From an uncultured Isoptericola sp. (lineage in GTDB: Bacteria > Actinomycetota > Actinomycetes > Actinomycetales > Cellulomonadaceae): a DNA stretch of 64,000 bases. A program made the position numbers and the translations under genes. The stretch spans positions 124,001 through 188,000 of the forward strand of contig CANMFP010000005.1 of the NCBI GenBank assembly GCA_947497265.1, read 5' to 3'. The notes beneath the pieces are model-generated. The model did no database searches. It saw only the letters and a list, made by a program, of their open reading frames with translations, and was not told where the DNA came from. This document shows, piece after piece, positions 8,597 to 17,348 of this stretch. The first letter of the stretch is position 1. Each line of letters starts with the position of its first letter.

Positions 8597-9643
8597 TCAG
8601 GGCTCCGGCACCTCGGTGGTCGCCACCGGCCAGCCGTCCTCCCAGGCCAGGTCCTGGATCGCCAGGCGGAACGCGCCGCCGTCGTCGCCGTCGTAGAAGT
8701 GGTACGCGAGCCGACCCTGCGAGAGCGACTGCCCGCCGGGCCCGATCATCGGGCCCTCGGTACCGAGCACCAGGGTGCCGCCGCCCAGCGCCATGTCCTT
8801 GCCCTCGGCGTCGAGGTACGGCCCGGTGACGTCCTGCGCACGGCCCACGTGGATCGAGTAGGTCGAGTCGACGCCGGAGCAGCACTTGCCCCAGGAGACG
8901 AACAGGTAGTACCAGCCGTCGCGCTCGACGACGTACGGCGCCTCGATCTGGTTCTCCGGCACACCGGAGCGGGTGGCGACCATGGTCGGTTCGGCACCGT
9001 CGGCCGGCATGCCGGACGGCCACTCCAGCGGAACCATCTGGATCCCGCCCCAGAACGAGCCGAAGAAGAGCCACGGGCTGCCGTCGGTGTCCTCGACGAC
9101 CCCGGGGTCGATCGCGTTGTAGCTCGTCTCACCCGCCTGCGAGCGCCACACGGCGCCCTCGTGGGTCCAGCCGTAGTCGGGGTCGGCCGGGTCGAGGGTC
9201 GGGCTGGTGGCCAGCCCGATCGCCGACGTGTTCGACCCGAACGTGGAGGCCGAGTAGTAGAGGTACCAGGTGCCGTCGCGCTCGACCAGCTCGGGGGCCC
9301 AGTAGTGCTCGACGCCGTCGATCGTCTCGCGCACCCACTGCGGGTCGTCGGCGCTCGACCAGGCCGGGCCGACCCGCTCCCACGTGGACCCGCCGTCGTC
9401 GGAGCGGTGCACCATGGGCGCCCCGAGGCCGCGTCCGGGATCGCCGGTGGAGTAGACGAACCAGGGGTCGCCGTCGTCGCCCACCACCAGCGCCGGGTCG
9501 TGGGTCCGCAGGTCCCCGGTCAGTGCGAGCGGCTCCGGCGCGGGCTCCCAGGGCCGCAGGACGGCCAGCGCGACGGCGGCGACGGCGGCAACCAGGGCGG
9601 CGACCAGGGCGATCGTGCGGGCGCGGGTCAAGGGGTTCCTCAC
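8597..9643 (-). CDS. Membrane-anchored GH43 endo-arabinanase
   Basis: The 348-residue product looks like an arabinan endo-1,5-alpha-L-arabinosidase of GH43. An N-terminal hydrophobic helix (about residues 10-30, no lipobox) should anchor or export it. The five-bladed propeller shows THDPALVV (general-base Asp), YYSASTFGSNTSAIGLATS, NAIDPGVVEDTDGSPWLFFG (pKa-modulating Asp) and NQIEAPYVVERDGWYYL (acid Glu). The GTG start at 9643 overlaps the stop of the GH27 gene in a GTGA, so the two are translationally coupled. Placement beside an oligosaccharide importer supports a role in cutting arabinan at the cell surface. Exo activity cannot be excluded. Confidence 0.87.
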   Translation of the reverse strand: MRNPLTRARTIALVAALVAAVAAVALAVLRPWEPAPEPLALTGDLRTHDPALVVGDDGDPWFVYSTGDPGRGLGAPMVHRSDDGGSTWERVGPAWSSADDPQWVRETIDGVEHYWAPELVERDGTWYLYYSASTFGSNTSAIGLATSPTLDPADPDYGWTHEGAVWRSQAGETSYNAIDPGVVEDTDGSPWLFFGSFWGGIQMVPLEWPSGMPADGAEPTMVATRSGVPENQIEAPYVVERDGWYYLFVSWGKCCSGVDSTYSIHVGRAQDVTGPYLDAEGKDMALGGGTLVLGTEGPMIGPGGQSLSQGRLAYHFYDGDDGGAFRLAIQDLAWEDGWPVATTEVPEP

Positions 9644-10950
9644 CGGTCGTCCCGCAGGAGCCGGACGCCGTGGGCGGGCACGTCGATGGCGATCACGGTG
9701 TCGTGCCCGGTGGCGGCGGTCGCGGGCTCGGTGCGCACCTGTCCGCCCGTCCACACGTCGGTGAGCGTGGTGGGCGTCCCGGGCAGCGCGGCCGCTGCGG
9801 CCGGCACCCGGATGCGGCGCGGCGTGGCTGCGGTGTTGAACACGGCGGCCCAGCGGGTCGTGGCGTCGTCGGTGGCGGCGCCCCAGACGACGGTGTCCTG
9901 CTCGCGCAGCAGCTCGCGGCCGCCGGTCGAGCGGCCCGCCACCTCGAGCACCCCGAGGTGCGTGAGGTCGGCGACGGTGCCGGGGTCCGTCGACGGCAGG
10001 TCGCCGCCGACCATGAGCGGCGAGCGGGCGAGGCACCACAGCGTGAGCAGGGTGCGCCGTTCGTCGGTGGTCAGGGCCGAGTCCCGGGGCTCGCCCCGTT
10101 CGGCGCGCAGGCCGATGCGGCCCAGCGGGAGCATGTCGGCGTCGGCCCAGCCGTCAGGTCCCGAGTGCGGCGCCCAGCGGGCCATGCGGCCGAGCTGGGC
10201 CTCGACGTCCTCCCACCGGTCCCACAGGTCGTCGGAGACCCGCCAGGCGTCGGCGTGCGCGCGCAGGTGGTCGAGGTGGGCGAGCGAGAGGTCGGTGCCG
10301 GGCGACAGCGAGATCGTGACGTGGCGGTCGTGGTTCCGGCCCGCGCGGCGGACGGCGGTGGCGAGGGCCTCGACGGCGTCCGCGTGGTAGGGCGCCAGCA
10401 TGTCGTCGACCTTGAGGTAGTCGACGCCCCACCCGACGACGTGGTCGATCATCGCGTCGAGCCAGACCTGGGCCCCCGGGTGGGTGTGGTCCAGCCCGTA
10501 GCTGTCCCCGTTCCAGGGGCAGGTGCTGGTCGTGTCCGCGATGTCGCGGGTGGTGTACGGCGTGCCGGGCACGGGCAGGTCGGCGGCGACGGCCCGGCGG
10601 GCGATCCCGCGCATCAGGTGGATGCCGAACCGCAGCCCGAGGTCGTGGACGGCGTCGGCGAGGGGCCGGAACCCGGCGCCGTCGACGGCGGACGGGAAGC
10701 GTTCGGTCGCGGGCTGCAGGAACCCGCGCGTGTCGAAGCGCAGCGGGGCGTCGTCGTTGTACCCGCCGGCACGCGCCGTGGGCTCGTACCATTGGATGTC
10801 GACGACGACGGTGTCCCAGCCGGCGTGCGCCATGTGCGTCGCCAGGTACCGCGCGTTCGCCAGGACCTCCTCCTCGGTGACCGTGGTGCCGAAGCAGTCC
10901 CAGGAGTTCCAGCCCATGGGTGGACGTGTCCGCGGGGGGTTGCTCGGCAT
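9640..10950 (-). CDS. GH27 glycosidase (alpha-galactosidase or beta-L-arabinopyranosidase)
   Basis: This 436-residue protein has the melibiase core: PPMGWNSWDCFG at the N-terminus, VVVDIQWYEP, the nucleophile region DYLKVDDM and the acid/base region WRVSDDLWDRW, followed by a C-terminal beta-sandwich. There is no signal peptide, so it should act in the cytoplasm on imported sugars. The C-E-W type sugar-binding loop of classic alpha-galactosidases is replaced by SLSPGTD, and the surrounding locus handles arabinose polymers, so beta-L-arabinopyranosidase activity is a real alternative. A good ribosome site (GAGAGGATCC) precedes the ATG. The gene heads a two-gene operon with GH43 and diverges from the CUT1 importer, sharing the operator region. 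Confidence 0.85.
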   Translation of the reverse strand: MPSNPPRTRPPMGWNSWDCFGTTVTEEEVLANARYLATHMAHAGWDTVVVDIQWYEPTARAGGYNDDAPLRFDTRGFLQPATERFPSAVDGAGFRPLADAVHDLGLRFGIHLMRGIARRAVAADLPVPGTPYTTRDIADTTSTCPWNGDSYGLDHTHPGAQVWLDAMIDHVVGWGVDYLKVDDMLAPYHADAVEALATAVRRAGRNHDRHVTISLSPGTDLSLAHLDHLRAHADAWRVSDDLWDRWEDVEAQLGRMARWAPHSGPDGWADADMLPLGRIGLRAERGEPRDSALTTDERRTLLTLWCLARSPLMVGGDLPSTDPGTVADLTHLGVLEVAGRSTGGRELLREQDTVVWGAATDDATTRWAAVFNTAATPRRIRVPAAAAALPGTPTTLTDVWTGGQVRTEPATAATGHDTVIAIDVPAHGVRLLRDDR

Positions 10951-10988
10951 GGTGGATCCTCTCGGCCGGGACGTCGTGGCAGGCCAGA

Positions 10989-11017
10989 ACTATCCCTGCC
11001 TGGCGCCTGCCGGTCAA
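10989..11017 (-). promoter_or_regulatory. Putative promoter of GH27-GH43 operon
   Basis: Read on the minus strand, TTGACC and GATAGT are separated by 17 bases, close to the housekeeping consensus, with a predicted start about 30 bases before the GH27 ATG. Confidence 0.4.
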
Positions 11018-11037
11018 CGGGTTCGGGCACTTGCTTC

Positions 11038-11049
11038 TTCATCGTTGTA
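11038..11049. promoter_or_regulatory. LacI-type operator, TTCATCGTTGTA
   Basis: This is one of three copies of a near-palindrome whose perfect form would be TACATCGATGTA. It lies between the divergent GH27 and CUT1 promoters, about 20 bases ahead of a plausible TTGACC (11069) for the importer. The same motif precedes abfA next to the LacI gene at 18295-19389, its likely regulator. Confidence 0.6.
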
Positions 11050-11116
11050 CATCCGTGACCGGAGCCACTTGACCGACCCACGTGGCGCGTGCAAATGTTG
11101 CTTCCGTCGGTGGCTC

Positions 11117-11128
11117 TCCATCGATGTA
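11117..11128. promoter_or_regulatory. LacI-type operator, TCCATCGATGTA
   Basis: This second copy is palindromic at ten of its twelve positions (CATCGATG core). It falls just downstream of the plausible importer promoter (TTGACC at 11069, weak AAATGT at 11093), where a bound repressor would block transcription. Paired with the 11038 site, 79 bases away, it could allow looping. Confidence 0.62.
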
Positions 11129-11198
11129 AAGCGGATCGGGAGCCGCACTCACAGGACCAGCCCCGTGCCGCGTCTAGGCTCTACGAGAGGACCCCGTG

Positions 11199-12542
11199 AT
11201 GAAGAAGTCACGCCTGACCGCCGGCGTCGTCGCCGGGCTCATCGTCGCCGGCACCGCTGCGTGCAGCACCGGCGGCGGCGAGTCGAGCGACGGCCTCACC
11301 TTCATGTTCCGAGGCGGCGACGACGAGAAGGCCGCGTACCAGGCCGCGATCGACCGGTTCACCGAGAAGACCGGTGTCGAGGTCGAGGTCATCGTCACCG
11401 ACGTCGACCAGTACGCCACCAAGCTGCAGGCGGCGATCGCCGGCAACACCGTCCCGGACGTGTTCTACATCGAGCAGGCCAACCTGCAGTCCTACGTCAG
11501 CTCCGGGGTCCTCATGGACATTACCGACCAGGTGGCCGAGCTCGACGTGGACCTCGACAACATCTGGGACTACGGCGTCAACTCCTACCGCTACGACGGG
11601 ACGCTCCAGGGCACTCCGGAAGGACGCCTCTACGGGCTGCCGAAGGACATCGGCCCGTTCGCCATGGGCTACAACAAGACGATGCTCGAGGAGGCCGGCA
11701 TCGACCTGCCGGACGTCGACGAGCCCCTCACCTTCGACGAGTGGCTGCCGATCCTCGAGGAGCTGACCCAGGACACCGACGGCGACGGCGAGACCGACCA
11801 GTGGGGTACCGGCCTCAACGTCGAGTGGAACCTGCAGTCGTTCGTCTGGAGCAACGGCGGTGACTGGACCAACGAGGACAAGACCGAGGTCACGGTCGAC
11901 ACGCCGGAGTTCGCCGAGGCCCTGCAGTTCTTCACCGACCTCACCACGGAGCACGGCGTCACGCCGGACCCGGAGCAGGCGCAGACGCTCGACACGTACC
12001 AGCGCTTCATGGCCGGCGAGATCGGGTTCTTCCCCGTCGGCCCGTGGGACATGAGCGTCTACAACGAGCTCGACTTCGAGTACGACCTCATGCCCTGGCC
12101 CGTCGGCCAGACCGGTGAGACCGCCGCGTGGGTCGGCTCCCTCGGCATCGGGGTCTCCCAGACGACCGACATGCCCGCAGAGGCCGTCGAGCTGGTGACC
12201 TACCTGTCCACGGACGAGGAGGCCCAGCAGACCCTCATCGACGCCAACATCCAGATCCCGAACCGGATCGACACCGCCCAGGAGTGGGCGGCGGAGGAGG
12301 ACGCGGTCCCGGCCAACCGCCAGGAGTTCCTGGACATCGCCGAGGACTACGGCCGCGCCATGCCCGCCGCCTTCACCTACGGCGCCGCCTGGTACGACGA
12401 GCTCTGGGTCAACATCCAGCCCGTGGTCGACGGCGACAAGCCGGCAGCGGAGTACCTCGCCGAGGTCCAGCCGCAGATGCAGGCGCTCCTCGACGAGTCG
12501 AACGCCCAGGCCGAGATGGCGGCCGAGCAGAACGACGGCTGA
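11199..12542 (+). CDS. CUT1 sugar ABC transporter, substrate-binding lipoprotein
   Basis: The product (447 residues from the ATG at 11199; a GTG sits one codon earlier) is a type I extracellular solute-binding protein. It begins with MKKSR, a hydrophobic stretch and a lipobox ending in GTAAC, so it should be a lipoprotein on the outer face of the membrane. FMFRGGDDEKAAYQAAIDRF and the later VGPWDMSVYNELDFEYD are typical of the family. It is the first gene of an operon with two permeases, a cytoplasmic GH43 and a DUF624 protein; the cargo is therefore most likely arabino-oligosaccharides. The ribosome site is GAGAGGA. Two LacI-type operators lie upstream. Confidence 0.92.
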   Translation: MKKSRLTAGVVAGLIVAGTAACSTGGGESSDGLTFMFRGGDDEKAAYQAAIDRFTEKTGVEVEVIVTDVDQYATKLQAAIAGNTVPDVFYIEQANLQSYVSSGVLMDITDQVAELDVDLDNIWDYGVNSYRYDGTLQGTPEGRLYGLPKDIGPFAMGYNKTMLEEAGIDLPDVDEPLTFDEWLPILEELTQDTDGDGETDQWGTGLNVEWNLQSFVWSNGGDWTNEDKTEVTVDTPEFAEALQFFTDLTTEHGVTPDPEQAQTLDTYQRFMAGEIGFFPVGPWDMSVYNELDFEYDLMPWPVGQTGETAAWVGSLGIGVSQTTDMPAEAVELVTYLSTDEEAQQTLIDANIQIPNRIDTAQEWAAEEDAVPANRQEFLDIAEDYGRAMPAAFTYGAAWYDELWVNIQPVVDGDKPAAEYLAEVQPQMQALLDESNAQAEMAAEQNDG

Positions 12543-12556
12543 CACCGATCCATCCC

Positions 12557-12591
12557 GGGGGCGCGAGCGGCGCTCGGCCGCTCGCGCCCCC
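12557..12591 (+). terminator. Intercistronic hairpin after binding-protein gene
   Basis: GGGGGCGCGAGCGGC and its exact complement form a 15-bp stem with a 5-base loop between the binding-protein gene and the first permease. Such hairpins usually protect the upstream message or partly stop transcription, giving an excess of binding protein. Confidence 0.65.
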
Positions 12592-12622
12592 GTCTCCGCA
12601 CCCCTGGACGAAGGAGTCTGCG

Positions 12623-13597
12623 ATGACCTCCGCCACGACACCGGCCCCCACCAGTCTGCCCGCGGCCGCGCGGCAGCAGGCCGCGAACCGCAAGAAACCC
12701 CCGTTGAGCGACGGGTCGTCGCGGCTGCACCGCAGCGAGAAGAAGTGGGCGCTGCTGTTCGTGGCGATCCCGGTGCTCGGCTACCTGCTCTTCATCCTCT
12801 ACCCGGTGCTCTTCGCGCTCTACGCGTCGTTCACCCGGTGGAACGGGCTCGGTCCGATGCGGTTCATCGGGCTGGACAACTACGTCGCCCTGCTCGGCGA
12901 CGAGCGGTTCCAGCTCTCGCTGTTCAACACGTTCTTCTACATGATCGGCATCCCGATCGGCCTGGCGCTGTCCCTGGCGCTCGCCATCGCGATGAACCGC
13001 AAGCTCGTGGGGCTCACGGCCTTCCGCACCATCTACTACATCCCCGTGATCTCCTCCCTCGCCGCCATCGCGATCCTGTGGCAGTGGGCGTACAACGGCG
13101 ACTTCGGCCTGGTGAACCAGTTCCTCGGGTTCTTCGGGATCGAGGGGCCGAACTGGCTGGCCGACGCCACCTGGTCCAAGCCCGCGATCATCATGATGGC
13201 CGTCTGGAAGGGGCTCGGGTACTCGATGCTGCTCTACCTGGCAGCCATCCAGTCCGTGCCCCGGTCGCTGTACGAGGCGGCCGAGCTCGACGGCGCGGGA
13301 GCCTGGCAGCGGTTCCGCACCATCACCCTGCCGATGGTCCAGCCGGTGACCTTCTTCCTGGTGGTCACCAACATCATCCAGGGCGCCATGATCTTCACCG
13401 AGATCCAGATCATGACCCCGGGCGGCGGGCCCGAGTACTCGACGGCGTCGGCCGTCTACCACATCTGGCGCCAGGCCTTCCAGTACCAGCAGATGGGCTA
13501 CGCCACCGCCATGGCGATCGTGCTGGGGATCCTCATCTTCATCATCACGCTCATCCAGTTCCGGCTGAACAAGCGCAGCAGCTTCGTCATCGACTGA
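12623..13597 (+). CDS. CUT1 sugar ABC transporter permease (MalF-like)
   Basis: This 324-residue permease has a cytoplasmic N-terminal tail and about six membrane helices. The EAA loop that contacts the ATPase reads EAAELDGAGAWQRFRTITLP. The start ATG at 12623 has AAGGAG seven bases upstream. It pairs with the next gene to form the channel for the binding protein upstream. No ATPase gene occurs in this operon; CUT1 systems in actinobacteria commonly borrow a shared MsiK-type ATPase encoded elsewhere, which is the likely case here. Confidence 0.93.
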   Translation: MTSATTPAPTSLPAAARQQAANRKKPPLSDGSSRLHRSEKKWALLFVAIPVLGYLLFILYPVLFALYASFTRWNGLGPMRFIGLDNYVALLGDERFQLSLFNTFFYMIGIPIGLALSLALAIAMNRKLVGLTAFRTIYYIPVISSLAAIAILWQWAYNGDFGLVNQFLGFFGIEGPNWLADATWSKPAIIMMAVWKGLGYSMLLYLAAIQSVPRSLYEAAELDGAGAWQRFRTITLPMVQPVTFFLVVTNIIQGAMIFTEIQIMTPGGGPEYSTASAVYHIWRQAFQYQQMGYATAMAIVLGILIFIITLIQFRLNKRSSFVID

Positions 13598-13611
13598 GGT
13601 CAGGAGCAGAC

Positions 13612-14481
13612 ATGAGCACCTCGAAGGACAAGAACCAGCTGAGCCGCACCGCGCGCTCCCGCATCACCGACGTCATCGTCTGGATCATCCTGGCGGCCGG
13701 CGCGGCCTTCATGATCGCCCCGCTGCTGTGGATGGTCACGACCTCCCTGAAGACCCAGGTCGAGGTCTTCGCCCTGCCCCCCGTGTGGATCCCCGAGGTC
13801 CTGCAGTGGGACACCTACGTGCGCATGTGGCAGGACTCCCTCGTGCTGTCCGGGTTCAAGAACTCGGCCATCGTCGCGTTCACCGTGACGATCATCGGCA
13901 CGTTCACGTGCTCGCTGGCGGCGTTCTCGCTGGCGAAGATGCGCCTGCCCTACCGCAACGCGATCTTCATCGGCCTGCTGACCGGCATCATGATCCCGTT
14001 CCCGACGATCATGATCCCGCAGTTCGTCATGTTCGCGAAGATCGGCTGGGTCGACACGCTCCTGCCGCTGATCGTCCCCGCGATCTTCGGGAACATCGTC
14101 ATGATCTTCTTCCTGCGGCAGTACCTCGAGAGCGTGCCGAACTCGTTGGTCGAGGCCGCGAAGATCGACGGGGCGTCCTACTGGCAGATCTTCTGGCGGA
14201 TGATCATGCCCATCATCCGCCCGGCCGTGGCCGCACAGTTCATCCTCTGGTTCATGGTGGTCTGGAACGACTACCTCGCACCGATCCTGTACCTGAACAC
14301 GCCGGAGAAGCAGACCCTCCAGGTCGTCATCGCGAACATGAACGTCCAGTACGCGACGCAACGCGACTACCCGCTCATCATGGCGGCCTCGTTCGTGGCG
14401 CTCCTGCCGATCCTCGCGGTGTTCCTGGTGTTCCAGCGCCAGATCATCGAGTCGATCGCGCTGACGGGTTCCAAGGGCTGA
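13612..14481 (+). CDS. CUT1 sugar ABC transporter permease (MalG-like)
   Basis: This 289-residue second permease has six predicted helices and the EAA loop VEAAKIDGASYWQIFWRMIMP followed by the usual hydrophobic helix. It starts 14 bases after the first permease, with AGGAGCAGAC before the ATG. The GH43 gene follows after one base, so the importer and the enzyme acting on its cargo are made together. Confidence 0.93.
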   Translation: MSTSKDKNQLSRTARSRITDVIVWIILAAGAAFMIAPLLWMVTTSLKTQVEVFALPPVWIPEVLQWDTYVRMWQDSLVLSGFKNSAIVAFTVTIIGTFTCSLAAFSLAKMRLPYRNAIFIGLLTGIMIPFPTIMIPQFVMFAKIGWVDTLLPLIVPAIFGNIVMIFFLRQYLESVPNSLVEAAKIDGASYWQIFWRMIMPIIRPAVAAQFILWFMVVWNDYLAPILYLNTPEKQTLQVVIANMNVQYATQRDYPLIMAASFVALLPILAVFLVFQRQIIESIALTGSKG

Positions 14482-14482
14482 C

Positions 14483-15853
14483 ATGACCGAGCTCCGCACG
14501 GCCGACGGCCCGGCCGTCACCGCCTCCTGGGGCGGGCAGCACGTCCACGACCCCACGATCGTCCGGGACGACGACGGCACCTACTGGTGCTTCTCCACCG
14601 ACGCCCGCTACGACGGTCCGATCCGCGCCGGTGTACAGGTCCGCCGCTCCGACGACCTCGTGGACTGGACGTTCCACGGCTGGGCGCTCGACGGCGTCCC
14701 TGCCCCCGCCGCGGACTGGGCGGGCGCGGAAGGGCTGTGGGCACCCGACGTGGTGCGGGCGCCGTCCGGGGACGGCTGGCGCATGTACTACTCGGCGTCG
14801 TCCTTCGGCTCGCGCCGCTCCGCCATCGGGCTGGCGACCGCGCCGCACCCCGCCGGGCCCTGGCAGGACGTCGGGATCGTCGTCGCCTCCCGGCACCACG
14901 CCCCACCGGCGGGCACCGGGCACCCCAACGCCATCGACGCGAACGTCGTCACCGACGGCTCGCGGCAGTGGCTCGTGTACGGGTCGTTCTTCGGCGGGAT
15001 CCACGTGCTGCCGATCGACCCCGGCACAGGACTGGTCGCCGCGGAGGCGGCGGGATCCGCGGTGCCCGGCCGGCTCACCGACCGGCCGGGGACGCTCGTG
15101 GCCCGCCGGTCGCCGCACGCCGACAACGGCGCCGTCGAGGGCGCGTTCGTGCTGCCCCGTCCCGGAGGCGGGTGGGCGCTGCTGGTCTCGTACGACTCGC
15201 TCGCCTCCAGCTACCACGTCCGTGCCGCCGTCGGCCCGGCCGTCGAGGGCCCGTTCCGCGACCGGACCGGCCGGGCGATGACCGACGTGGACGCCGCACC
15301 GTGGTCCATCGGCGTCCCGGTGCTGGCCGGGCACCGTCTGGCGGGCGGCCCCGGCATCCTCGCGCCCGGCCACGGCTCGGTCCTCACCGAGCCCCTGCCG
15401 GACGGCGGCACCCGCCAGACGTTCGTCCACCACGTCCGCGACGCCGACGCCCCCGGCGAGCACCGCCTGCAGGTGCGGCGCCTGGTCTGGACGCACGACG
15501 GCTGGCCCCTGGTCAGCCCGCAGCCGTGGGCGGGCGCCCGCCGCGAGACGGACGACCAGTCCCGCTGGCCGGCCGACCCGGCGGTGCTCGCCGGGAGCTG
15601 GGAGGTGCTCGAGCCCGGCACCGACCCCGTCGGCGTCCAGCACGGCACCGTGCGACCGCTGGGCGAGCGCCACGAGGTCCGGGCCCTCGGCCGGGGCCGC
15701 TTCGCGTGGCGGGCCGACGACAGCACGCAGGTCTCCGCCGTCGTGCATCCTGGGTGGGACGCCGTCCGCCGGCGCTCCGCCCTGGTCCTCACCGCGCTCG
15801 ACGACGCGGGCCGGGTGGTGCTCGGCACCCGCCTCGACGAAGGAACCCCGTGA
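14483..15853 (+). CDS. Cytoplasmic GH43 arabinan-type hydrolase
   Basis: The 456-residue product is a GH43 propeller without a signal peptide, followed by a C-terminal beta-rich domain (from about residue 330) like that of GH43 arabinanases. Catalytic positions are recognisable: HVHDPTIVRDDDG (base Asp), NAIDANVVTDG (Asp) and GAVEGAFVLPRPGGG (acid Glu). YYSASSFGSRRSAIGLATA closely parallels the anchored GH43 at 8597-9643. It lies one base after the second permease stop and overlaps the following gene by four bases. It should cut imported arabino-oligosaccharides inside the cell; whether it is endo or exo is not visible. Confidence 0.87.
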   Translation: MTELRTADGPAVTASWGGQHVHDPTIVRDDDGTYWCFSTDARYDGPIRAGVQVRRSDDLVDWTFHGWALDGVPAPAADWAGAEGLWAPDVVRAPSGDGWRMYYSASSFGSRRSAIGLATAPHPAGPWQDVGIVVASRHHAPPAGTGHPNAIDANVVTDGSRQWLVYGSFFGGIHVLPIDPGTGLVAAEAAGSAVPGRLTDRPGTLVARRSPHADNGAVEGAFVLPRPGGGWALLVSYDSLASSYHVRAAVGPAVEGPFRDRTGRAMTDVDAAPWSIGVPVLAGHRLAGGPGILAPGHGSVLTEPLPDGGTRQTFVHHVRDADAPGEHRLQVRRLVWTHDGWPLVSPQPWAGARRETDDQSRWPADPAVLAGSWEVLEPGTDPVGVQHGTVRPLGERHEVRALGRGRFAWRADDSTQVSAVVHPGWDAVRRRSALVLTALDDAGRVVLGTRLDEGTP

Positions 15854-16542
15854 CCTCGGACCGCCCCTCCCCGGGACACCGCCCCGTCGACGACGCGCGC
15901 GCGCAGGCACGTGCGCAGGTCGCCGACGCGGAGGTGCCCGGCTGGGCCGGCGGCGTCATGCTCGCGCTGCGCTGGGTGACGCTGCTCGTCGAGGTCAACG
16001 TCATGGTCCTGCTCGGGACGCTGGCGGGTGGTGTCCTGCTCGGGGCCGGGCCGGCGCTGCACGCCGCGAGCGCCGTCACGAGCCGGATGACCCACGAACC
16101 GACGCCGTGGCGCACCTTCTGGCGCACGTGGCGGTCGGGCTTCCGGCGTGCCAACGTCCTGTTCGCGCCGCTGTGGGTGGTCGCCGCCCTGCTGTGGTTC
16201 GACGGGGCGGCGATCACGCTGATGACCGGGCCGGTGCGCGCCGTGCTGCTCGGCGGGCTGGTGCTCGTGCTGGTCTGGACCGCCGTCGTGCTCGCTTACT
16301 GGCCCCGGGTGGTGCTGCGCTACGAGCGGCCGTTCGGGGAGACCTGGCGTTTCCTGCTGCTCGCGCCGCTGCTGGGGCCCGCCACGAGCGCCGCCGTGCT
16401 CGTGGTGCTGCTCGTGGTGTGGATCGCCTGGACGTTCCTGCCGGTCGTCGCCGTGCTGCTGGGCACGTCCTTCGCCCTCTGGGCCACCGGCCGCCTCGTC
16501 ACCGAGCGGCTGGAGCGGCTCGACGTCGACCTCGGGGCCTGA
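15850..16542 (+). CDS. DUF624 (YesL-like) membrane protein
   Basis: This 230-residue protein starts with GTG overlapping the GH43 stop (GTGA). After a polar N-terminus of about 40 residues it has roughly five hydrophobic helices, and an internal segment with HEPTPWRTFWRTWRSGFRRAN, which is typical of DUF624/YesL proteins. Such proteins recur in CUT1 sugar-transporter operons for plant polysaccharides, but their exact role is not known. Its position as the last gene of the importer operon fits that pattern. Confidence 0.82.
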   Translation: MTSDRPSPGHRPVDDARAQARAQVADAEVPGWAGGVMLALRWVTLLVEVNVMVLLGTLAGGVLLGAGPALHAASAVTSRMTHEPTPWRTFWRTWRSGFRRANVLFAPLWVVAALLWFDGAAITLMTGPVRAVLLGGLVLVLVWTAVVLAYWPRVVLRYERPFGETWRFLLLAPLLGPATSAAVLVVLLVVWIAWTFLPVVAVLLGTSFALWATGRLVTERLERLDVDLGA

Positions 16543-16545
16543 CGA

Positions 16546-16579
16546 CGGCCCGTCCCTGCGTCACCAGGGGACGGGGCCG
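16546..16579. terminator. Hairpin at convergent gene ends
   Basis: CGGCCCGTCCCT and AGGGGACGGGGCCG form a stem with one bulge just after the DUF624 gene and inside the end of the SDR gene. It could terminate the importer operon. Confidence 0.4.
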
Positions 16580-17277
16580 GCCTCGTTGAAGAACCCGCCG
16601 CGGGGACCGTCGTCCGGCAGGGTGGCCAGCCGGATCGCGACCCTGGCGCCCTGCTCGGGCGTGCGCGGGCCGTCGTGGCCGGTGAAGTCGGTCGCGACGT
16701 AGCCGGGGCAGGCGGCGTTGACGACGATCTTCGTGCCGGCCAGCCGGCGTGCGTACTGGACCGTCAGGGCGTTGAGCATCGTCTTCGACGACGCGTACGC
16801 CGTCAGGATCGGCCCCGTGTGCAGCTCCAGCGAGCCCATGTCGCTGGACATGTTGACGATCCTCGGCGAACCGGACCTGTCGAGCAGGGGCAGCATCGCG
16901 TTGGTCACGCGCACCGCCCCGAACGCGTTCGTGTCCAGCACGGTGCGCAGCACCTCCAGGTCGAGCGTCGTCGGGTCCTGGGCGCCGTCGTCGTACCGCC
17001 CGGCGATCCCGGCGTTGTTGACGAGGACGTCCAGCCGTCCCGCCTCGGCCTCGATCGCCCGTGCCGCGGCGTCGACGCTCTCGGCGGAGGTGACGTCGAG
17101 CGCGACGCCGAACGCGTCGGCCCCGTCCGCACGCAGCTTCGCGACGGCGGTCTCCCGTCGCGCGTCGTCCCGCGCGCCGACGGCGACGCGGAATCCCTCG
17201 GCACCGAGGCCTCCGGCGACGGCGAACCCGATTCCCTTGTTCGCGCCCGTGACGAGCGCGGTCTTCTTCTCGGTCAT
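16561..17277 (-). CDS. SDR-family NAD(P)-dependent oxidoreductase
   Basis: The 238-residue product has the classical short-chain dehydrogenase set: cofactor loop TGANKGIGFAVAG, NNAG in LVNNAGIAG, catalytic Ser in NMSSDMGS, and YASSK (Tyr and Lys). CPGYVATDFTGHDG is the usual post-catalytic turn. It resembles carbonyl-reductase-like SDRs; the substrate is unknown. It is divergently transcribed from a LysR regulator 71 bases away, which is the classic arrangement for a regulator and its target. Confidence 0.9.
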   Translation of the reverse strand: MTEKKTALVTGANKGIGFAVAGGLGAEGFRVAVGARDDARRETAVAKLRADGADAFGVALDVTSAESVDAAARAIEAEAGRLDVLVNNAGIAGRYDDGAQDPTTLDLEVLRTVLDTNAFGAVRVTNAMLPLLDRSGSPRIVNMSSDMGSLELHTGPILTAYASSKTMLNALTVQYARRLAGTKIVVNAACPGYVATDFTGHDGPRTPEQGARVAIRLATLPDDGPRGGFFNEAGPVPW

Positions 17278-17348
17278 GCGATCGATGCTGCGGGGTGCCG
17301 GTGGGTCCCGTCCAAGACCGATCGGGTCCGCGGTGATACCCGCCAGGT

